A stretch of 5,121 bases of DNA from Treponema sp. (GTDB lineage: Bacteria; Spirochaetota; Spirochaetia; Treponematales; Breznakiellaceae). This document shows, piece by piece, positions 1-5,089 of the stretch. Numbering within the stretch: position 1 is the stretch's first letter; each line of letters starts with the position of its first letter. The translations under genes were made by a program, and so were the position numbers. The DNA lies in NCBI GenBank assembly GCA_031274565.1, contig JAISPY010000016.1:1-5121 (forward strand). The letters are read 5' to 3'. Under the pieces are notes generated by a model. The model ran no database searches and was not told where the DNA came from. It saw nothing but the letters and a program-made list of their open reading frames with translations.

Positions 1-615
1 GATACGGTTCCGGATACCGTGCAAAGAAGCGGCTTGCAAAGTTACCGTATCGGCCGGGATATGGAAGCCCGTGGCCGTATGGAGGAGGCTATGCGGTATT
101 ACAACGAGGCGGTACAGCGCTGTGTGGATGATATCTCCCGGAATATCGCTACCCAGGACACCTATGCGGTGCTCACCTGGACCCTGCAGCGTCAAAAGAA
201 ATATAGCGACGTGGTTGCCTGGGGTGAACGGGCCTTGCAGCTCTCCCCGCAGGATTACCGGATCCTTGAAACTATGGGAGAAGCCTATTTTTATCTTGCC
301 CGGCATGATCGTTCCCTGGCGCTGATGCAGCGGTACGTCAATGCGCTTCCCCAAGGAGACCGGACCGCGGTGGCCTATTTCTTCATCGGGGAGATATTCC
401 GGCTGCAGGGAAAATTCCTTCATGCGGATATTGCCTACACCACCGCAGTCCGGCTGGAACCGGGTCTTGCCCTCTGGTGGTACCGTCTCGGTACGGTCCG
501 GGAATCCATCGGCGACTTTGCCCCAGCCATTGAAGCCTATGAACGAGCACTCCGCCTCAGTCCCGACTACTCGGAAGCCCGCGCCGGCCTAACCCGCTCC
601 CGCTCGGGGAATTAA
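1..615 (+). CDS. TPR-repeat protein, C-terminal part (5' end outside window)
   Basis: The reading frame is open from the first base of the window, so the gene most likely begins upstream; the GTG at 19 is only the first possible start inside the window and has no clear ribosome binding site. Counting from that GTG, I see about five degenerate tetratricopeptide repeats: residues about 4-36, 49-78, 80-112, 117-148 and 151-184. The last is the clearest, with the LG...G....A...YERAL.L.P pattern, and the one before it has FFIGEIFRLQGKF...AVRLEP. TPR arrays form helical scaffolds for protein-protein contacts and do not reveal a specific partner. No signal peptide or catalytic domain is visible in this part. 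The end (TAA 613-615) follows a basic SRSGN tail. Family assignment is confident; the cellular role is unknown. Confidence 0.85.
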   Translation, partial: DTVPDTVQRSGLQSYRIGRDMEARGRMEEAMRYYNEAVQRCVDDISRNIATQDTYAVLTWTLQRQKKYSDVVAWGERALQLSPQDYRILETMGEAYFYLARHDRSLALMQRYVNALPQGDRTAVAYFFIGEIFRLQGKFLHADIAYTTAVRLEPGLALWWYRLGTVRESIGDFAPAIEAYERALRLSPDYSEARAGLTRSRSGN

Positions 616-640
616 CCTATATGCGTTTACTTAGCTTTTT

Positions 641-675
641 ACTAACCACTTTCCCGTTAGTTTTTGAGGGAAAGT
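641..675 (+). terminator. Possible weak terminator with two overlapping hairpins
   Basis: Just after the TPR gene, ACTAAC (641-646) pairs with GTTAGT (656-661) around a 9-base loop and is followed by TTTT (662-665). This could act as a weak rho-independent terminator. An overlapping alternative, ACTTTCCC (648-655) with GGGAAAGT (668-675), is a stronger 8-bp stem but lacks a T tract. The two stems cannot form together. The pairing is seen in the sequence; a terminator role is inferred and uncertain. Confidence 0.3.
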
Positions 676-850
676 AGACCACACGTCAGACCAAAGATCC
701 GCACTCGCTTCCGGTGGATTGCCAACCCTTTCCGGGTGGAGTTCTCCGGGATTGTCTTCCCTTCGGTTCCCCTCGGTCATTTCAAAAGGTTTCTCCTCTA
801 TCCTCCTTTCACGAGCTTCCTGGCGCACGGGCATCGGCATTTATTTTTTC
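676..850. other. Gene-free, GC-rich, hairpin-rich spacer
   Basis: This stretch between the TPR gene and the transposase fragment has no convincing gene. It is open on both strands (631-840 minus, 664-879 plus), but neither translation shows a recognisable domain, and the minus reading is a highly charged, low-hydrophobicity string. Read on the minus strand it contains several short stem-loops, for example GGGA/TCCC, GGAG/CTCC and ACCC/GGGT, clustered between about 720 and 770. It could be an RNA-forming repeat, an IS end or decayed DNA; I cannot decide which. Confidence 0.4.
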
Positions 851-851
851 G

Positions 852-860
852 TGATATAAT
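852..860 (+). promoter_or_regulatory. Extended -10 promoter element before the ISAs1 remnant
   Basis: TGATATAAT is an extended -10 element (TG, one base, TATAAT at 855-860), located 31 bases before the ATG at 892. No good -35 hexamer is seen 16-18 bases upstream, but an extended -10 often does not need one. A ribosome binding site (GGAAGGA, 881-887) follows. It probably once drove the transposase. Confidence 0.45.
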
Positions 861-891
861 AAGGGCCATAGTGATCTGAGGGAAGGAAAAT

Positions 892-1146
892 ATGGAACTA
901 TCGAAAGAGTCGATGGAGCGAATGAAAGAGAGTCTCAGCGGGATACACGACCCCAGGAGGCAGTGGGGGGATATACGACATAAATTGATAGACCTGTTGG
1001 TTATCGGATGGTGCTTCATAACGACCCACGGGGAAGGGTTTGATGAGATGGCGGAACTGGGGTTGGACTCAAAGCGTCCGCAGAGCGGGCTAGGTGGTTC
1101 TACCACTGAAGGTGTTTCATTTTTGGTGGTGATCCAGAAAGTATGA
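892..1146 (+). pseudogene. ISAs1-family transposase, N-terminal remnant
   Basis: The 84-residue reading frame starts at an ATG with a good ribosome binding site (GGAAGGA four bases before it). Its first 57 or so residues resemble the N-terminal DDE_Tnp_1-associated domain of ISAs1-type transposases: the IHDPRRQWGDIRHKLIDLLVIGWCFI block and the FDEMAELG block are characteristic. A full transposase of this family is about 350-400 residues with a DDE catalytic core; here the similarity fades after about 1060 and the frame stops at 1144-1146. The +1-shifted frame over 1060-1130 is interrupted by stops, so the loss involves more than one lesion. No catalytic residues remain and no terminal inverted repeats were found, so the element cannot move on its own. 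It lies tail to tail with an IS630 remnant. Similarity is judged by eye; the family call is fairly sure. Confidence 0.7.
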
Positions 1147-1163
1147 TGAGCTAGTGTTCCGTA

Positions 1164-1370
1164 TTATTCATTTACCAGAACCGTTTCCGTGCGGGCCTTG
1201 TGAATTTTAGTGAGAATCTCATCCGGTTTCTTTGTCCACTTAAAACCGCGTCCCGCTTTATTCCAGCCGCTTATGAAATCTTTTATTGCCTTTTTTAATT
1301 GCCCCACCGATTCCCAGCTTTCCCGGCGAATCCGTTTGTTGGTTATTTCACCGAACCAACGCTCTATCAT
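1164..1370 (-). pseudogene. IS630-family transposase, C-terminal remnant
   Basis: Read on the minus strand, MIERWFGEITNKRIRR, then a spaced SVGQLKKAIKDFI segment, then FKWTKKPDEILTKIHKAR, is the typical C-terminal end of IS630-type (DDE_3) transposases. The glutamate of IERWF corresponds to the third acidic residue of the catalytic DDE triad. Everything upstream, including the first two aspartates, is missing. The frame can be extended to an ATG at 1424, but the extra codons come from an unrelated 9-bp repeat (1374-1402), so I place the edge of true homology near 1370. About 70 residues remain of a protein usually near 340. The frame ends normally at TAA 1164-1166, so the natural 3' end is kept while the 5' part was deleted. 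Not functional. Confidence 0.75.
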
Positions 1371-1373
1371 ATG

Positions 1374-1402
1374 TCCGTGTTTTCCGTGTGGTCTGTGGTT
1401 AA
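1374..1402. repeat. Short intergenic repeat with 9-bp period
   Basis: Three consecutive 9-mers, TCCGTGTTT (1374-1382), TCCGTGTGG (1383-1391) and TCTGTGGTT (1392-1400), form a degenerate tandem array ending in a short A run. The overall pattern resembles the CCGTG/CTGTGGTTAA-type intergenic repeat seen near IS scars and between genes in many unrelated bacteria; that resemblance is from memory. It lies exactly where the IS630 homology stops, which suggests the repeat marks the deletion or insertion junction. Confidence 0.45.
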
Positions 1403-1443
1403 AATTCTTCTGGGGTATCCACATATATAATACTGACTATGTA

Positions 1444-1842
1444 CTAGGCTACCAGGTCAAAAATCACCCCTACCGGAACTGCGGGAGCAGGTCTATAGGG
1501 TACCGGAGCCATGCCTGCCCCAGTGCTCTGACGAATCTGATGTTCGTATTGTGCTATTAATGCATCTATACGATCATCGGTGAGACCCTTCATCAATGCT
1601 CCCTCTTCCTTAAATTCGCCCAACCGATGCTGCAACCGATCAATGAGGATATCAAGAATCTTCAGTTTAACGATAGGTACACCCTGGACCCCTTCCGGAG
1701 CGTGTACCCCAGAAACGTGCTTAAATTGAGCGTAGATATAATTTACCGGGGATACAGGCAACGACATTTTTTCACTTTTGGACGTATTCATTACGTAGCC
1801 TATAGGGGAAATCGCACTGGTATGTACAAGGGTATATATCAT
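1444..1842 (-). CDS. Hypothetical protein, 132 aa
   Basis: I do not recognise a named family. The ATG at 1842 is preceded by AGAGG eight bases upstream (1851-1855), a convincing ribosome binding site, which supports a real gene. The N-terminal two thirds contain a compact mixed segment (NYIYAQFKHVSG followed by VQGVPIVKLKILDILIDRLQHRL). A charged helical part follows (LTDDRIDALIAQYEHQIRQ), then an Ala/Pro/Val-rich tail ending IFDLVA. There is no signal peptide, transmembrane segment or cysteine, so it is probably cytosolic. It stands alone between the IS scars and the solute-binding gene, with a gap of 140 bp to the latter. A function cannot be given. Confidence that it is a real gene comes from the ribosome binding site and the absence of a better frame. 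Confidence 0.65.
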   Translation of the reverse strand: MIYTLVHTSAISPIGYVMNTSKSEKMSLPVSPVNYIYAQFKHVSGVHAPEGVQGVPIVKLKILDILIDRLQHRLGEFKEEGALMKGLTDDRIDALIAQYEHQIRQSTGAGMAPVPYRPAPAVPVGVIFDLVA

Positions 1843-1982
1843 GTTAATTACCTCTTAACTACTTATTTATCGGACTGGAAGGGATATTAATAAGAGAGAA
1901 TATTATGGAAATAGGTGTGTTAGCAGGGGAAAAACCGGCTCTTTAGCTTACCCTTCCCGTAAAAGCGGCTGCTTCAGCGCCA

Positions 1983-3263
1983 TTAGAAATCCCGGTTGAT
2001 CCGGTACCAATCATTGACCCGTCTTTCCAGAGGACGGATCGCTTCTTCCTGGGGCTGCCGGATCCGGTCTCGCAGATAGGGGAGGATGACCTGTTCTTTC
2101 AGGGCATCCCAATTCCGGGGAAGGATGTTGGGAGGAGAAAGGAAGCCGTCAGGGGGCATATGCCCCAGCAGGTTAGGGTAAAACTGGGGGAAAATCTGTT
2201 CGGTAACGGTCCGCAGGGCGGAAAACCCGCTACTGATACCAAAAATGGTCTCATGGATCCCCTGATTCTTGCTGATTTCCAAGAGCAGCCGTTGGGTCTC
2301 GGCCTGGAAAAACCATTGGGTAAAGGCGGCGGCGGCCTTTTTTGCCTTGCCGCGTTTGTATATGCCGTAATACACGGTCTCTTCAAAGAGGGGTATGGTA
2401 TCTTGCTCCGCGATCCAGCGAAAGTCAAGGTTAGCCTGCCCTTCCGGGGTTAGGGCAAAGAATTCCGCACTGTTCATGTAGGTAAAGAGGATCCGCCCTG
2501 ACGCCGCGAGTTTGGCGGGAGGATCGTAGAAGTATTTGAAGGCAAAATCATCCTCTGCCTGGATACTGGTATTGGACTCCCTGGTCCAGCTCTGCAGGTA
2601 CCCTATGGCCTGCTCCAGAGCATCCGGATCCCAGCCGAGCGGATCCGCCTCTCTGAAGGAGGCATGAAACAGGGAGGCGACCACAAAAAGGAAGGCGTCG
2701 TTCCATGCGGGAGAAAAACCCATCCTGAAATAGACGCCGTTCTGCTCCATATTGTACGAGGTTCCCAGCGCTTTTAGTTCCTCCAGGCTTATCGTAAAGG
2801 GGTTGGCGAGTAATGAGCCATTAGCCCGGGCAAAGACGATGGCCGGAATATTAAACGCCACTGGAAGCAGGTATTGCTTACCTTCGATATTACCGAGGGC
2901 CAGAAGCCGGGGATAAAAAGCGCTTTTCGCTACCTGGTCATGCTTAAAAAAACTATCCAGGGGCTTGAACAAGCTACGGGTGGAGACGCTCTTCAGCCAG
3001 TTTCCCACCACAATATCAGGAAATTCCGCGGTTGCGGTTAGTTTATGCGCCGGGGACGCATAGTACCGGGTTTCAACCTTATAGTCCTCTTGGCTGGCAT
3101 TAAAATAGGCCCCATAGATGGCGAACTCGGGCCTATCGGTCCACAGCACCGCTACCGTCGGTTCAAAGAGGCCGCAGGAGAGGAGGCATACCAGCATCCC
3201 GGGCAGCAGCATACCGATCATGCAGGACTTCCAGAGCATCCTTTTCAATACCCCCTTGAGCAT
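1983..3263 (-). CDS. Extracellular solute-binding lipoprotein (family 1-like)
   Basis: A 426-residue protein with a lipoprotein signal: basic start (MLKGVLKRMLWK), a hydrophobic stretch and the lipobox LLSC, with the acylated cysteine at residue 30. The mature part has the size and texture of periplasmic sugar-type binding proteins of ABC importers: FPDIVVGNWL and LFKPLDSFF near residues 80-105, GKQYLLPVAFNIPAIVFA near 127-145, and the late AAAAFTQWFFQAETQRLLL segment typical of the C-terminal lobe. It would sit in the periplasm, anchored by lipid, and hand a substrate, probably a sugar or oligosaccharide, to a permease. No permease or ATPase gene is in the window, so the transporter partners are elsewhere or the protein is a sensor. 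Start choice: ATG 3263 has no good ribosome binding site, while ATG 3239 (residue 9) has AAGGGGG 11 bases upstream and still keeps the signal. It lies 46 bp downstream of the nucleotidyltransferase on the same strand and is probably co-transcribed with it. Confidence 0.8.
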   Translation of the reverse strand: MLKGVLKRMLWKSCMIGMLLPGMLVCLLSCGLFEPTVAVLWTDRPEFAIYGAYFNASQEDYKVETRYYASPAHKLTATAEFPDIVVGNWLKSVSTRSLFKPLDSFFKHDQVAKSAFYPRLLALGNIEGKQYLLPVAFNIPAIVFARANGSLLANPFTISLEELKALGTSYNMEQNGVYFRMGFSPAWNDAFLFVVASLFHASFREADPLGWDPDALEQAIGYLQSWTRESNTSIQAEDDFAFKYFYDPPAKLAASGRILFTYMNSAEFFALTPEGQANLDFRWIAEQDTIPLFEETVYYGIYKRGKAKKAAAAFTQWFFQAETQRLLLEISKNQGIHETIFGISSGFSALRTVTEQIFPQFYPNLLGHMPPDGFLSPPNILPRNWDALKEQVILPYLRDRIRQPQEEAIRPLERRVNDWYRINRDF

Positions 3264-3309
3264 GGGAAAACGACGCAGGACCTTGGACCGTTGGGCAGGG
3301 GGCGGATCA

Positions 3310-4230
3310 CTAACTATTCCAGAGTGCAGGGGGATACACGCCCTGGGCGGTCAATGCAGCGATCCGGTTCACCGCTGTTTTCCGATCTTCCTGGTAGGTA
3401 ACGCCGAACCAGTCCAAATCCGCAGTATGTTCCCCCAGGACCCGGATCTTGAGCAACTGGTTTTTGATGAGCCAATCCGCAGCCATGGGAAGATAACATT
3501 CCTGCTTGGGGTTTCCTGCGGAAGTCTTGAGGAACCCATCGAAGTACCGCCGCAGATCCGGGAATATACCCGCGGGAAAGCCCCAGAAATTCATGGATAC
3601 CGGGGTATCCGGGGCGAGTTCTTGCTTGAACCCCTCGGGGGTGGTATTGTAGATCCGATCCTGCTCTTGAGCGATAGCGGTGAGCTCATCCACCGAACGC
3701 AGATACCCATCCCGCACCGTACAGACCCCTCGGGTGACCGTACCTTGCGGGCTCAAGGTCTTTTCGAGCCGATAGGGCACGATTGCCCCTTCGGTGATAT
3801 CCGGGGAAGCCAGGTAGGATCCCAGCACCTGAAAGGCCGCTCTGCCGTAGAAATCATCCGCGTTGATCACCGCGAAAGGGCCGTCGATGGCGGAGGCCGC
3901 GCAGAGCAGGGCATGGGTCGTACCCCAGGGCTTGGTTCTACCCGCTTGTTTCGCCTGACTCAAAACCTCCGCGGGAATGAGGCTGTCCAGTTCTTGAAAA
4001 CAAAGCTCATAGGTAAGGGAAGCCATGCGACTGAGCACCAATTCCTTAAAATCCTTGGCAATAGCCTGGCGGATGATGAATACGATTTTCGTAAACCCCG
4101 ATCGCTGGGCATCAAAGACCGAATAGTCCAGGAGCGCTTCTCCGCCCTGTCCGATCCGGTCCACCTGCTTAAGTCCGCCGTAACGGCTCCCCATACCTGC
4201 AGCTAAAACGACTAATACCGGTCCTTGCAT
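3310..4230 (-). CDS. NDP-sugar pyrophosphorylase-type nucleotidyltransferase
   Basis: A 306-residue cytosolic enzyme of the nucleotidyltransferase (GT-A-like) fold that joins a nucleoside triphosphate and a sugar phosphate to make an NDP-sugar. Motifs in order: the nucleotide-binding loop LAAGMGSRYGGLKQ (residues 9-22), with the catalytic Arg/Lys of the GxGxR...K signature; KPWGTTHAL (100-108); the metal-binding NADDFYG (123-129); MNFWGF (213-218); and a C-terminal WFGVTYQEDR (274-283) followed by GVYPPALW. The last block is typical of a poorly characterised subgroup of stand-alone nucleotidyltransferases, so the exact sugar and nucleotide cannot be named. Length is complete for that group and no extra acyltransferase domain is present. 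The ATG at 4230 has AGAGG five bases upstream and a promoter at 4261-4290. The downstream solute-binding gene suggests a link to sugar uptake and use, which is an inference. Confidence 0.85.
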   Translation of the reverse strand: MQGPVLVVLAAGMGSRYGGLKQVDRIGQGGEALLDYSVFDAQRSGFTKIVFIIRQAIAKDFKELVLSRMASLTYELCFQELDSLIPAEVLSQAKQAGRTKPWGTTHALLCAASAIDGPFAVINADDFYGRAAFQVLGSYLASPDITEGAIVPYRLEKTLSPQGTVTRGVCTVRDGYLRSVDELTAIAQEQDRIYNTTPEGFKQELAPDTPVSMNFWGFPAGIFPDLRRYFDGFLKTSAGNPKQECYLPMAADWLIKNQLLKIRVLGEHTADLDWFGVTYQEDRKTAVNRIAALTAQGVYPPALWNS

Positions 4231-4260
4231 AGTTACCTCTAACTCATACTATATGGTTTC

Positions 4261-4290
4261 AGTATACTCCCAATCCATACCCTCGGTAAA
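4261..4290 (-). promoter_or_regulatory. Promoter of the nucleotidyltransferase/solute-binding unit
   Basis: On the minus strand TTTACC (4285-4290) and TATACT (4261-4266) are separated by 18 bases, a reasonable housekeeping-type promoter (4 of 6 and 5 of 6 consensus bases). Transcription would start near 4254, giving a leader of about 24 bases before the ATG at 4230, with the ribosome binding site at 4236-4240. The cassette boundary at 4330 is only about 40 bp upstream of the -35 element. Confidence 0.5.
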
Positions 4291-4329
4291 GACCTCGTGG
4301 GAGCATGCAGCCGGGCCAGCCTATACCAT

Positions 4330-4336
4330 GTTATGC
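4330..4336 (+). other. Left cassette junction, GTTATGC core site
   Basis: GTTATGC fits the position and general form of the integron core site (consensus GTTRRRY, with recombination after the first G). Followed by GAAAT, it forms a 12-base inverted match, with one mismatch, to the ACTTCGCATAAC sequence at 5085-5096. Upstream of it there is no paired GCATAAC half and no second inner box, so this is not the end of a complete attC. It could be an attI end or a secondary chromosomal target. The motif is seen; its role is inferred. Confidence 0.55.
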
Positions 4337-4346
4337 GAAATAAAAT

Positions 4347-4365
4347 CCGGAAATTTCTGGAAATT
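4347..4365. repeat. Palindrome and 10-bp-spaced direct repeat near cassette start
   Basis: CCGGAAATTTCTGG (4347-4360) is a near-perfect palindrome centred on GAAATTTC, and GGAAATT recurs one helical turn later (4349-4355 and 4359-4365). This geometry could serve a DNA-binding protein. It lies about 45 bp upstream of the -35 element of the cassette promoter. Function is not known. Confidence 0.3.
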
Positions 4366-4370
4366 GGGGG

Positions 4371-4390
4371 CGCCGCCATCCGTGGCGGCG
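4371..4390 (+). repeat. Left cassette hairpin
   Basis: CGCCGCCA and TGGCGGCG form a perfect 8-bp GC-rich stem with loop TCCG. It shares the 16-base core CCGCCATCCGTGGCGG, in the same orientation, with the hairpin at 5047-5068. There is no T tract after it (an A/T-rich stretch follows), so it is not a classical terminator. By position it could block read-through into the cassette promoter at 4410. Confidence 0.7.
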
Positions 4391-4409
4391 AAATAAATAT
4401 AAAAATATA

Positions 4410-4439
4410 TTGACAAAAATCGTTTATTTATTATATAAT
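4410..4439 (+). promoter_or_regulatory. Strong housekeeping promoter inside the cassette
   Basis: A perfect TTGACA (4410-4415) and a perfect TATAAT (4434-4439) are separated by 18 bases. Transcription would begin near 4446, leaving a leader of only about 12 bases before the ATG at 4458. Because the -35 hexamer occupies the alternative TTG start at 4410, the longer reading frame from 4410 is very unlikely to be translated. Confidence 0.75.
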
Positions 4440-4457
4440 AGTGCAGTAGGAATTGAT

Positions 4458-5024
4458 ATGAAGAATAAATTTATAATTTCCATTATGCCTATTTTCTTGA
4501 TATTGGTTGTATCAAATGGTGTTTATGGACAAGATAAAAACAACATTTTCTTTAATATTGGCAGTCCAACAACCCCTGTTTTTACCCAATGGAGTTTAGG
4601 ACTTGGATATGAAAGATCATTAAATGAATATGCCGCTCTTATTGTAACCAGTGATGTTGCCTGGCATATAATCACAATAGCAGATGCTCCGTATGGAGAA
4701 GAGAAAACATTGGAAATTGATTCATTGGCGCATGTTCGGTATTATCCGTTTAGTACAAGAATTGGTAAACTCTTTTTGGATATTGGAATAGGGCATACAT
4801 ATTTTTCAATGACAACATTGGAAACAAAAACAAGTAACCTATTTACTTTGCAAGGGGAAATTGGATGGAAATTTATTATAAGACGAATATTTATACAACC
4901 TTGGGCTGGATATAATATAAGTTTTGGAAAAATAAATTATCCGGCAGAGGTAAATGATACAGTTGAAGAGATAGGCAAATATGGTTTTATCAATTTCGGA
5001 TTATCATTTGGATTTATTTTCTAA
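4458..5024 (+). CDS. Exported small beta-barrel protein, probably outer membrane
   Basis: A 188-residue protein with a classic signal peptide: MKNK, a hydrophobic core (FIISIMPIFLILVV), and a likely cleavage site after VYG at residue 24. The mature part of about 164 residues alternates polar and hydrophobic residues in seven or eight likely strands, e.g. WSLGLGYERSL, LFLDIGIGHTYFSM, LFTLQGEIGWKFII and IFIQPWAGYNISFG. It ends GFINFGLSFGFIF, with an aromatic, strand-like C-terminus and terminal Phe as in substrates of the BAM outer-membrane assembly machine. It is probably a small outer-membrane barrel of the OmpA/OmpX-like size class; a specific family cannot be named. The start is fixed by AGGA (4448-4451) six bases before the ATG and by the promoter at 4410-4439. 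The gene is AT-rich with A/T-ending codons, unlike its neighbours, in line with arrival on the cassette. Confidence 0.75.
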   Translation: MKNKFIISIMPIFLILVVSNGVYGQDKNNIFFNIGSPTTPVFTQWSLGLGYERSLNEYAALIVTSDVAWHIITIADAPYGEEKTLEIDSLAHVRYYPFSTRIGKLFLDIGIGHTYFSMTTLETKTSNLFTLQGEIGWKFIIRRIFIQPWAGYNISFGKINYPAEVNDTVEEIGKYGFINFGLSFGFIF

Positions 5025-5046
5025 AACATGGAAAACAAATAAGGCC

Positions 5047-5068
5047 CGCCCGCCATCCGTGGCGGGCG
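5047..5068 (+). repeat. Right cassette hairpin
   Basis: CGCCCGCCA and TGGCGGGCG form a perfect 9-bp stem with loop TCCG, starting 23 bases after the stop codon of the barrel gene. The inner 16 bases are identical to those of the left hairpin, while the outer pairs differ but remain complementary (CG swapped for GC), so base pairing has been preserved. It is followed by CTTTGT rather than a T run; it may still limit transcription out of the cassette. Confidence 0.7.
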
Positions 5069-5089
5069 CTTTGTAGCGGGTTTTACTTC

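Noticed and set aside
700..828. 5' end of a group II intron on the minus strand (GTGCGCC at 822-828)
   Set aside because: Only the first bases fit; there is no domain V hairpin or reverse transcriptase, and the following sequence did not match any intron domain I that I could recall.
631..840. Minus-strand 69-codon frame as a gene
   Set aside because: Highly charged sequence without domain similarity, and the opposite strand is equally open.
1920..1982. Rho-independent terminator after the solute-binding gene
   Set aside because: Only a 4-bp stem (GCTG/CAGC) is seen near the stop codon, and the T run further on has no adjacent stable hairpin.
3118..4206. Long plus-strand open frame (362 codons) antisense to the nucleotidyltransferase and the solute-binding gene start
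   Set aside because: The translation has no recognisable domain, while the minus strand shows clear nucleotidyltransferase motifs, a ribosome binding site and a promoter; this is a shadow of GC-rich codon use.
4290..4336. Complete attC at the left end of the cassette
   Set aside because: No GCATAAC-like outer box and no inner box pair upstream; only the GTTATGC end is present.
4410..4457. Longer start (TTG at 4410) for the barrel protein
   Set aside because: The TTG is part of the -35 hexamer of the promoter, and it would spoil the signal peptide start; ATG 4458 has a proper ribosome binding site.
4371..5068. Two-unit CRISPR array based on the repeated 16-base core
   Set aside because: Only two copies about 660 bp apart with a gene between them; there is no regular repeat-spacer pattern.
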